NCBI GenBank assembly: GCA_019634635.1 | Contig: JAHCBB010000014.1 | Coordinates: 46,309 to 110,308, forward strand | DNA length: 64,000 bases | Direction of reading: 5' to 3' | From: Verrucomicrobiia bacterium | GTDB lineage: Bacteria; Verrucomicrobiota; Verrucomicrobiia; Limisphaerales; UBA9464 | Part shown: positions 8,433 to 16,400 of the stretch, one piece after another | How positions within the stretch are numbered: position 1 is the stretch's first letter | Layout of the letters: every line of letters begins with the position of its first letter | The notes under the pieces: generated by a model | Seen by the model: only the letters and a program-made list of their open reading frames with translations | Databases searched by the model: none | What the model was told of the DNA's origin: nothing | Translations under genes and position numbers: made by a program

Positions 8433-10253
8433 TTAGTTGGGCTGGTTTTGCGGCGTGAAGTCCTGCTTCGCGCCCGGCACGCTGTATTCGTAGGGCCCGC
8501 GATAGGCCACCGGCGTCTGGGCAAAGTTGCCATGGGGCGGCGGCGTGGGGGTCTGCCAGTCCAGCGTGGTCGCCTGCCACGGATTGTCCGAGGTCACCTT
8601 TTGCCCACGGGCGATGCTCCAGAAGAAATTGATGATGAACGGAATCTGCCCGATGGCGAGCAGCACCGCCGCGTGGGTGATGAACTTGTTCAGCCAGAGG
8701 ATCCCGGGATCCGCACCGACGCCCGCCTCAAAGTAGGTGGCGCCGCCGTCGTACATCCGGCGGCTCATCCCCCGGATGCCCTGGATGAACATCGGCGCGA
8801 AGATCAGGTTCATCGCCACCAGCGACACGCCCCAGTGCACCTTGCCCCAGAACTCGTTCATCATCCGCCCGGTGATCTTCGGGAACCAGAAGTACACCCC
8901 GGCGAAGAGGCCAAAGATGGTTCCCGGCGCGACCACGTAGTGGAAGTGCCCGATCACGTAGTAGGAATCATGCAGGTAGATGTCCGAGGCGTTGAGACCC
9001 AGCGGCAGCCCGGTCAGCCCCCCGATGCCGAACATCGGCAGGAAGGCCAGGGCGAAGAGCATCGGGGTGTTGAACCGGATGGAACCGCCCCAGAGGGAGA
9101 TGAACAGCGCGGTCAGGATGATCACCGACGGGATCGAGATCATCATGGTGGTCGTCTGGAAGAACGTGGCGATCTTGGTGCCCATGCCCGTCATGTACAT
9201 GTGATGAGCCCACACGATGAACGCCAGAAAGCCGATCGCGAGCACCGCATACACCATGGAGCGGTAGCCCCAGAGCGGCTTGCGGGTGTTGTTGGCAATG
9301 ACCTCCGCGACGATGCCCATCGCCGGCAGGATCAGCACGTACACCTCGGGATGCGCCAGGAACCAGAAGAGATGCTGCCAGAGCAGCGGGCTGCCACCGC
9401 CGGAGACCTCGAGTGGCGTGGAATTATACACCAGCCCGGTGGGCAGGAAGAACGACGTGCCGAGCAGGTTGTCGGACAACTGAAGCAGTCCGGCAGCCTC
9501 GAGCGGCGGAAACGCCAGCAGCAGCAGGAAGCCGGTCACGAACTGGGCCCAGACGAAAAACGGAAGGCGCATCCAGGTCATGCCCCGGGCCCGGAGCTGG
9601 ATGATGGTGGCGATGAAGTTCACCGCACCCAGCAGCGAGGAGGTGATCAGCAACACCATGCCGATCAGCCACAGGGTCTGGCCGTTGATGTAGTTGTTGG
9701 GATCGGCAAGCGTCGCCAGAGGGGAGTAACTGGTCCATCCGGATTTCGCCGCCCCACCGGGAATGAAGAAGCTGGCCAGCATGACCACGCCGCCCCAGAA
9801 GAAGAAGTGGTAGCTCGCCATGTTGAGCCTCGGAAAGGCCATGTCCGGCGCCCCGATCTGGAGCGGGGTCACGTAGTTTCCAAAGGCGCCGAAGGCCAGC
9901 GGCACGATCGCAAGGAAGACCATGATGGTGCCGTGCATCGCCCCAAAGGCGTTGTAAAGATCCGCCCCCATGGCTCCCTGGGCCGACACCATGTCATCGC
10001 CAAGGATCTTGTTGAGCTGGGTGCCCACCACCGGGATCGGCTCGTTGGGATAGGCGAGCTGCTGGCGCATCGCCAGCATCAGCATGAACCCGAAGAACAG
10101 GAACAGCAGCGAGGTGAGCCCGTACTGGATCCCGATGATCTTGTGGTCGGTGGAGAAGACGTACTTCGACAGGAATCCCTGTTCGTGGGTGTCGTGCGCG
10201 GCCGAACCGGCGTGGGCCGGGCCGACGCCCGAGTGGGTAAGGGCGGTCTGCAT
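8433..10253 (-). CDS. coxA: Cytochrome c oxidase subunit I (aa3-type), K-channel Lys absent
   Basis: The 606-residue catalytic subunit that reduces O2 at the heme a3-CuB centre. Visible residues: low-spin heme His in GAMHGT, D-channel Asp137 (GAPDM) with the GNY Asn and the PRLN Asn, CuB/crosslink motif H301-P-E-V-Y305, CuB His-His at 350-351, and the heme a3/heme a pair in HFHYV. The Glu of HPEVY (E303) is present, as in A1-type oxidases. Ungapped alignment from the His-His pair to WGGSI places Ile379 (codon 9117-9119) where other A-type enzymes have the K-channel Lys, and Ser where they have Thr (IPSVII instead of PTGxK). The gene is 6 nt downstream of ctaB in the same operon. Confidence 0.97.
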   Translation of the reverse strand: MQTALTHSGVGPAHAGSAAHDTHEQGFLSKYVFSTDHKIIGIQYGLTSLLFLFFGFMLMLAMRQQLAYPNEPIPVVGTQLNKILGDDMVSAQGAMGADLYNAFGAMHGTIMVFLAIVPLAFGAFGNYVTPLQIGAPDMAFPRLNMASYHFFFWGGVVMLASFFIPGGAAKSGWTSYSPLATLADPNNYINGQTLWLIGMVLLITSSLLGAVNFIATIIQLRARGMTWMRLPFFVWAQFVTGFLLLLAFPPLEAAGLLQLSDNLLGTSFFLPTGLVYNSTPLEVSGGGSPLLWQHLFWFLAHPEVYVLILPAMGIVAEVIANNTRKPLWGYRSMVYAVLAIGFLAFIVWAHHMYMTGMGTKIATFFQTTTMMISIPSVIILTALFISLWGGSIRFNTPMLFALAFLPMFGIGGLTGLPLGLNASDIYLHDSYYVIGHFHYVVAPGTIFGLFAGVYFWFPKITGRMMNEFWGKVHWGVSLVAMNLIFAPMFIQGIRGMSRRMYDGGATYFEAGVGADPGILWLNKFITHAAVLLAIGQIPFIINFFWSIARGQKVTSDNPWQATTLDWQTPTPPPHGNFAQTPVAYRGPYEYSVPGAKQDFTPQNQPN

Positions 10254-10259
10254 GGAATG

Positions 10260-11261
10260 TCAGTGCAACGGATTCGAAACCATCGGGACCAGCGTACCGC
10301 TGGACGGCGGCGATGCTAGCGACCCGGACCTCGGAGAAGTCAATTTCCGGCTTGGCTTGTCCATAACCAGAAGTCCCAGCAATAGCGGCAAGTAGAGGAT
10401 GCTCGCGAAAAAGAGTCGGCGGGCGGTTGGAAGGGTCCGATGTGCCGCGAACGCAATGGACGCGGCCAGGAATCCAGCGCCCAGGACGACCGCCCCCGCG
10501 AGATACCATCGTCCCGAAAGGCCGAACAGGAACGGAAACAGGCTCACGGCAAAAAGCGCCACCGTATTGCGCACGGCGGAGGCCGCCGTACGGCGGCCAT
10601 CAGGATCGTTGCCCGACAGCATGCGAAAGCCCGCCCCGGCGTAGTCGTCGCGGTAAAGCCAGGCAATCGCCATGAAATGCGGCAGTTGCCAGAAAAAGAG
10701 GATGCCGAACAACCCCCAGCCGGGGGCATCCAGGGTGCCAGTGGCGGCCGTCCATCCCATCAGCGGCGGCAGGGCGCCCGGCACGGCACCGACCACCGTG
10801 TTGAGCATCGTTCGGCGCTTGAGGGGGGTGTAGGCCAACAGATAGGTGGCGAGTGTGACGACCCCCAGCAAGGCGGTGAGCGGGTTGACCGCCAGGAGCA
10901 GCCACGCGGTCCCCGCAACGGAGAGCAGCATCCCCGCCGCGAGGGCCGTCGTGGGTTCAACGCGGCCGGAGGGGAGCGGGCGGTCGGCCGTGCGCCGCAT
11001 GCGAGCGTCGAACTCCCGCTCCATCCACTGATTGAGGACCGCCGCACCTCCCGCGAGCAGTGCCGTGCCCAAGGTCACCTGCAGCAGGAGCCCAAAATCC
11101 ACGGGTGCCGTTGAACCCAGATAGAAGCCCACGGAGGTCGTGAGGACCACCAGAAGGGTCAGCCGTGCCTTCACCAACTCGGCAGCCACTGCCCAGACGG
11201 ACTTGTCACGTGCCTCGGCGGCGGCGGCAGGAAGCACGGTGGCGGCGGCCTTGAATTCCAT
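10260..11261 (-). CDS. ctaB: Protoheme IX farnesyltransferase (heme O synthase)
   Basis: Converts heme B to heme O, the first step to heme A for the oxidase encoded next door. The 333-residue UbiA-family membrane protein has the first Asp motif in NQWMEREFDARMRRTADRPLPSGR-type sequence (N-x3-E/D-x2-D), then the YTPLKRR and YRDDYAGAGFRML blocks of the second loop, and about eight to nine membrane helices. The ATG at 11261 (MEFKAA) is 2 nt from the ctaA stop, which fixes the start; the longer frame to 11540 is a shadow of ctaA. Translation is probably coupled to ctaA. There is no sign of truncation. Confidence 0.94.
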   Translation of the reverse strand: MEFKAAATVLPAAAAEARDKSVWAVAAELVKARLTLLVVLTTSVGFYLGSTAPVDFGLLLQVTLGTALLAGGAAVLNQWMEREFDARMRRTADRPLPSGRVEPTTALAAGMLLSVAGTAWLLLAVNPLTALLGVVTLATYLLAYTPLKRRTMLNTVVGAVPGALPPLMGWTAATGTLDAPGWGLFGILFFWQLPHFMAIAWLYRDDYAGAGFRMLSGNDPDGRRTAASAVRNTVALFAVSLFPFLFGLSGRWYLAGAVVLGAGFLAASIAFAAHRTLPTARRLFFASILYLPLLLGLLVMDKPSRKLTSPRSGSLASPPSSGTLVPMVSNPLH

Positions 11262-11263
11262 AA

Positions 11264-12481
11264 TCAGCGGGCAAACGGCTGCGCCAGCGGGGCTGCGGTC
11301 TCCCGGAAGTCCCGAACGCGCACGGGCACACTGAGTTTTCGCAGGACGAGAATCAACCCTGTACCGATGAGCAACGAGAGGGCGCCGATGGCGACATGGG
11401 CCGTGGCGACATCCGCCGCCTTGTTGGTCCAGATCGTCGCCGCTCCCAGGCCGGCTTGAATGCAGATCAGCCCCAGCCAGCACCGGAGTCCACGCATCAC
11501 CACCCGGGGCAATGTCCCGCAACGGGTGCCCACACGGCACGCCATCGCGACGGCCACGAGCACGCCCACGGCGCCCAACCGATGGAGCAATTGCAGCACG
11601 ATCTGGAAGGCGGTCACGGTGGACTCCTCGATCCGGTTCTGGTTGTACCGCAGCAATGCGGCGTCATCGAGCGCCGGCCACCAGCGTCCGTACGCTGTCG
11701 GAAAGTCCGGTATGGCCAGCCCGGAGTGCTGATGCCGCATGCTGGCCCCAAGGATCAACTGGAGGACAATCAGCACCGTCCCGGCGGTCACCCATGCCGC
11801 AAGGCGATGCGGGACCTGCGCGGATCCACTTCTGACAAGTCGCGACCAGAACGGGCTCACCCGCAGGGCGATCACGCCCAGCAGGACGAGAAATGCCTGC
11901 CCAAGGCATCCATGCACCAAGCCGAGGAGCAATCCGAGGGTCACATTTCCAAGGGTCCACTGGTCCAGCACCACGCGAAGACCGCCGAGAAGTCCCTGCA
12001 ATTGAACCGCCCAGAAGGCCAGCCATCCCAGGGCCGGCAAGGGCGCCTCACGCGCTTCGCCCTGGTGCCAGACAACTGCCGCCAACACGACAACCCCGCC
12101 GATCCCGGCAAGGAAATGTCCGGCACCCCGCCAGTCCGGCCCCAATCCGAGCAGCGCGATCCCGAGGAATATCTCGGTGGCTCCGATGATTGCCAGCGGC
12201 CGCCGTGCCGCCCGGCCACCCAGCCAGCGCGTCAGGAAAACCACCATCAGCCCGACCATCGAGGCCCAGAGCCGGTGGGTGTGTTCATCAAAAACCCCGC
12301 CGTGAAACCATTGGCTCACCGGCAGGGCAAACATGTTGTACCCGAAGCTGGTGGGCCAGTCCGGAACCGACATCCCCACACCTTTGCTGGTCACCAACCC
12401 GCCCAGACAGACCAGTCCGAGGGTGGCCAGGGCGGTCAGGTATGCATACCAAGGGAGCCAGCGGTCGGAGGGAGAGGACAC
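11264..12481 (-). CDS. ctaA: Heme A synthase, COX15/CtaA family
   Basis: Oxidises heme O to heme A in the membrane. The 405-residue protein has eight predicted helices in two four-helix halves with conserved His: EHTHRLWA and VHGCLGQA in the first half, LHRLGA and TAHVAIGAL in the second, as in the COX15 family. The length is nearer mitochondrial-type COX15 than the short Bacillus CtaA. It starts with GTG at 12481 (MSSPSDRW), only 30 nt downstream of the T-tract of a strong terminator-like hairpin, so its own promoter would have to overlap that structure, or it depends on read-through from the upstream copper-protein gene. Confidence 0.92.
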   Translation of the reverse strand: MSSPSDRWLPWYAYLTALATLGLVCLGGLVTSKGVGMSVPDWPTSFGYNMFALPVSQWFHGGVFDEHTHRLWASMVGLMVVFLTRWLGGRAARRPLAIIGATEIFLGIALLGLGPDWRGAGHFLAGIGGVVVLAAVVWHQGEAREAPLPALGWLAFWAVQLQGLLGGLRVVLDQWTLGNVTLGLLLGLVHGCLGQAFLVLLGVIALRVSPFWSRLVRSGSAQVPHRLAAWVTAGTVLIVLQLILGASMRHQHSGLAIPDFPTAYGRWWPALDDAALLRYNQNRIEESTVTAFQIVLQLLHRLGAVGVLVAVAMACRVGTRCGTLPRVVMRGLRCWLGLICIQAGLGAATIWTNKAADVATAHVAIGALSLLIGTGLILVLRKLSVPVRVRDFRETAAPLAQPFAR

Positions 12482-12510
12482 TGCGTGGAGCGGTGATTGC
12501 GAATCCCTTG

Positions 12511-12547
12511 AAAAAAGGGCCGGATCCCCGGGATGGGAATTCGGCCC
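12511..12547 (-). terminator. Intrinsic terminator between the copper protein gene and ctaA
   Basis: Read on the minus strand, a hairpin with outer stem gggccg (12542-12547) and cggccc (12517-12522) continues inward with further pairs (one G-T and one mismatch) for about 13 pairs in total, around a 5-nt loop. It is followed directly by six T (12511-12516). This is a textbook Rho-independent signal, 15 nt after the stop of the upstream gene. It would separate or attenuate transcription entering ctaA-ctaB-cox. Confidence 0.85.
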
Positions 12548-12561
12548 GGAATGCAGCCTCC

Positions 12562-13281
12562 TCAGGAGGGCTTCACCTCGACCGTGAAGTCCGCAGAGGC
12601 CTTGCCTCCCTTGACCTCAATTTCCTCGGTCACCGAACCGGCCTTCTGGTGATAGGCCTCCAGAGTGTACTTGCCGTCCGGAATGTCTCCCCGGATCGCG
12701 AAGGCACCGGATTCGTCGGTCACCACAAAGAACGGATGCTCAAACGTGCTCAGGTAGGCGATCATCCAGGGATGCACATTGCACGCGAACCGGATCCCGA
12801 TCTCGGGCTTTTCAAACACCTTCTCATCGGTCTTGCCCTGGGTGGCCTGCGCGATGTTGAAGCCCTTGTTGCCGGCGACCTTGGGCTGGACGTTCACGTT
12901 GTGCATGAACGGATCCGAGTTCTTGATCAGAATCGTCTGCCCGGCCATCGCCGCGGAGACGTACGGGATGTACATGCATCCAATCTGGTCAATCTCCACC
13001 TTTGAGGACGCCGCGGGAAACGCCTTGCCCTCGAGTCCCTTCTTGATGAACACGATGGTGTTGGCCAGGCCGCCATCGGCGCCCACCACATAGACCCGGG
13101 TCTTGGCCTCGCCTTGGGCGACCTTCCCGCAATTGGCATCCGTCTTCACCGCGCCAATCACCTTTTCCGGAGGCGGCGTCCCCTTGAGCGTGACCCTGCC
13201 GGTGATTTCGGCGGCGGAGGCGAGCGCGGCCGTGGCGGACATCCCGACGGCCAGTTTCAGAAGCGTGTTCATGGAGTTCAT
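12562..13281 (-). CDS. Exported cupredoxin-like protein with carboxypeptidase-regulatory-like domain
   Basis: A 239-residue exported protein. Residues 1-23 are a signal peptide ending ASAAE. The middle part is cupredoxin-like: IKNSDPFMHNVN provides His127, and RFACNVHPWM provides Cys167, His170 and Met173, the C-x2-H-x2-M spacing of type I copper sites. The last 60 residues (GDIPDGKYTLEAYHQ) resemble the regulatory-like beta-sandwich found after carboxypeptidase domains. The gene is the first before the heme A synthase/oxidase run and has a promoter-like sequence upstream and a terminator downstream. It could be an electron donor to the oxidase or a copper-holding protein; that role is inferred from the site and location. 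The ATG at 13281 is preceded by an AGGA-type ribosome binding site; a second ATG lies at 13272. Confidence 0.78.
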   Translation of the reverse strand: MNSMNTLLKLAVGMSATAALASAAEITGRVTLKGTPPPEKVIGAVKTDANCGKVAQGEAKTRVYVVGADGGLANTIVFIKKGLEGKAFPAASSKVEIDQIGCMYIPYVSAAMAGQTILIKNSDPFMHNVNVQPKVAGNKGFNIAQATQGKTDEKVFEKPEIGIRFACNVHPWMIAYLSTFEHPFFVVTDESGAFAIRGDIPDGKYTLEAYHQKAGSVTEEIEVKGGKASADFTVEVKPS

Positions 13282-13311
13282 CAGCGAGCGTTTCCTGCAG
13301 ATTTCAACCGC

Positions 13312-13339
13312 AAACTATCAAGCAGCCCCTGCGGGTCAA
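13312..13339 (-). promoter_or_regulatory. Sigma70-like promoter for the copper protein gene
   Basis: On the minus strand TTGACC (13339-13334) and TAGTTT (13317-13312) are spaced by 16 nt, about 30 nt upstream of the ATG at 13281. An AGGA ribosome binding site follows in the short leader. This is a motif match only, with no experimental support. Confidence 0.45.
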
Positions 13340-13381
13340 GTTGTTCGTGAAACTTTTCACAAGCGCCAGGCCGCAGGCCGT

Positions 13382-13413
13382 CCGGCGGGTTCCCTGCGCA
13401 CGGAATCCGCCGG
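13382..13413 (-). terminator. Hairpin after the macroglobulin-like gene
   Basis: A 12-bp stem (ccggcgggttcc with ggaatccgccgg, one G-T pair) with an 8-nt loop lies 10 nt past the stop of the macroglobulin-like gene. No T-tract follows on the minus strand, so it may stop or stabilise the transcript without being a classic intrinsic terminator. Confidence 0.5.
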
Positions 13414-13422
13414 GAGCTTGGA

Positions 13423-16400
13423 CTAGGGTTGGGGCTCGGTGATTCGAATCTCGCGCCCGGCCGAGTTGCCACGCAGTTCGGGGACATACATCGCCGCGGC
13501 CATTGCCGGCAATTCCGTGAAGTGTCCCGGGGTCTCGACCCGATACCGGTAGCGGATCTCCCAAAGTCCGGCCGGCATCCGGGACGCAAATGCCGCCGCC
13601 CGCCGGTCGCGCCATTCAAAGTAGAGGGGCACATCCGGCCCGCGCGGCATCCGTTCCGAAATTGCCCCCGGGGCTTCCGGATTTCGGAGACGAGCCGCGG
13701 GTTTTCCCCACCCACTCCGGACCTCTGTCGCCTCGAAGCCCGCAGGCTTGAAGTCCTCAATCATCACGTATTCCACGTCGGATTTTGCCTCAAGGACCAG
13801 CCGGCATTCCACCAGGTCTCCCGCAGCAACCGATTCCTCGGCGCCCAGCGGCACCGATACCTCGCGAATTCCCTGGAGCAGGGTTGGCACTGGCACCAAC
13901 CGGAACAGTTCGCGGCGAACGAACACACCGCTCCCGGCCGGCATGGGGATCCCTTCGGTGAAGCAGGTGGCTTCCAGCGAGAAATAGGCGGGTGCCTCCC
14001 CGCCGCGCCGGAGGATCCGGACCTCGTTGGTGTCGCCCAGGAGGTCTCTGGAAACGGAAAATACGGCCGGCGCCTGCAGCACATCCGCCGGTGTCCATCG
14101 CGGTGTGGCGACCGTGCGCCCATTCACGACCAACTCCAGCTCAAGCGATTGCTTCAGTTCCCCGGAAACGCGCAGGTAATCGGTCAGGCACAGGATCGTG
14201 ATCGCGGTGTCCCGTGTGTTGTTCCACGAGGCCCCGCGCCGGTTCTGCAGCAGCCAGGCCACCGCGGGCTGTACCAGGGGATTTCCGGGGTCGAGGGTCA
14301 GGAGGGACCGGACACTGAAAGCCGTGGCCTCCACCGGGGTGTCACCCCATCGCCGCATCAGGCCCCGGGAGCCCCAGTAGGCGGTCGGCTGGGTCGAGCC
14401 TCCCCGCACGGCGCCGGAATAAAGTACGGAACGGTCCGGAGCCTCATCCCGGATCACCCCATTCGACAGATTCTCGACCAATACCCGCGCCCGGTCCCCT
14501 TCCCCATACTGATGGGCCGCCCACGCAAGCAGGGCCCGGCCGGCCGCGCTCAACTCGGTCCGCTGATCGTAGGCCCGCTGGAACGCCCGTGCCTCAAAGG
14601 ATTCCGGACCCATCCGCTCCGGCGTCCGCAGCCGGGACGCCAGCGCGTGCAGCGCCCAGGCGGCATCGTCCGGCCGATCCGCCAACCGGACCAACTGCCC
14701 CCGCAGCCAGTTTTCGGCGCGGTTCACCCGCTCCTCCTCGATCTCCACTCCCGCCTGCTGCGCCAATCGCAGCCCCCAAACCACGTAAGCCGTCATCCAC
14801 AGGTCATCGTCTCCGCCGGGCCACCATCCCCATGCTTCCTGACCCTGTCCGTCGTAGAGCCGCTTCAAGCCGGCACCGATCATGTCGTCCAGCTTCTCCA
14901 GGTCCTTCCGGGAGCCCAAGCCCGGAGACACCTGACCGGTCGCATTGGTCGAAATCCCACCAAAGGCGCGCTCCATTGCCGTGGCGGCATCCAGTCCGAC
15001 CGTGGCGAGGGTCTGCCGGACAACGACCGCCGGCAGGAACCGGCTCATGGTCTGCTCCGTGCAGCCGTACGGAAAATCCGCAAGGTAAGGCAGGGCATCC
15101 AGCAGCGTGACCGCCAGGCTGGGCGTCAGCCGAACGGCCAGGTTCGCAGAGTCCGGCCTTCGCGGCGGCAGCTTGAGATGGACGGTGATGTCGTCCGCAG
15201 TGGTCCTGCCGGCGTGCGAAACCCATTGCTCGATCCCGTTCGCCACGATGGGGAACGTTCGCCTCACGGAATCCGCATGCCCTTGCGCCCTGACGGTTGC
15301 GGTCAGGACCGCCGTTCCCGGCTCGATGGCCCGGGTCCGCCAGTCCATGCGCGTGGAGCCGCCTGGCGGGACCTCCACCGGGGGTGGATTGCCGGTTCCC
15401 CGCTGGTCCCCCCGAATCCACTCGATCAGCGTCAGGTGACCAGCCTCCAGCGTCGCGGACACCTTCATCGGCGCGTCGGTGCTATTGTCCATCACCACGG
15501 AAAGCACCGCCTGGTCACCGCTGACGAGAAATCGAGGCGTCTGGAGGCGGACGCTCAGCGGAAGAAATGTCCGGGTGACATTCGTGCCCAGGCCAACGCC
15601 GGCGCCCTCGGTGGCAGCCAGAGCGCGGAGTCCCCACCGGGTCGTGGCGTCCGGATACCGAAAGGTCACCCGTGCCGATCCGGAGGCGTCGGTGAGCACT
15701 GCCGGATTCCAATAAGCGGTCTCCCGGAAGTCGCTGCGGACCACGACAACGGGTTCCGCGGCCCCGGTTCCCGAGGACTTCGTGGAGCGGTCGGCGCGTG
15801 CCATCGCCGGGATAGGAAGCACTCGCTGCACGTTGGCAAACCCGGCGGACGAAACGTCCGTGACGAGAGCATCCGGCCCACGCATGAAATTGAGGCCATA
15901 GCGACGGGCCAACTGGGGACTCATTGCTTCGCTAACCTCGAATTTCGCCTGGTCCTGGCCCATCGTCCCCTCTTCCAGCCATCGCCCGTCCTCATCCACG
16001 ACCAGGCGCAGATAGCGCCCCCGATTGAATCCCGACTGCACCGGCAGTTCCGGCAGGTAACGGCGGGGAAAGAAAAACGCCCTCGGATCCCCCGCCAGGT
16101 CTCCCTGGATGGCACTCAAGCTGTCATCCACGACGGATACCGCCACCTGCGCCACCACGGGTTTCCCTGCGGCATCCCGTGTCGTGATTCGCAAGGCACC
16201 TTCGGACCCCGGAGGCCCGGATGCCGGGTCCGGCTCGATCCCGACCGTGAGGAAGTTGCGGGTCGGAGGGACGACGATCTCCTTCCGGTCCTGCAATATC
16301 CGCCGGTTGTCCACGAGGACCGCCTGCAGCACGGCATTCGGTTCGAGGGATTCGGTGACGTCGAGCTCCACCAACCGGGTCGCTCCCGCCAGGTGCAACA

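Noticed and set aside
8388..10319. 643-residue plus-strand frame opposite coxA
   Set aside because: Antisense shadow of an unmistakable oxidase subunit I.
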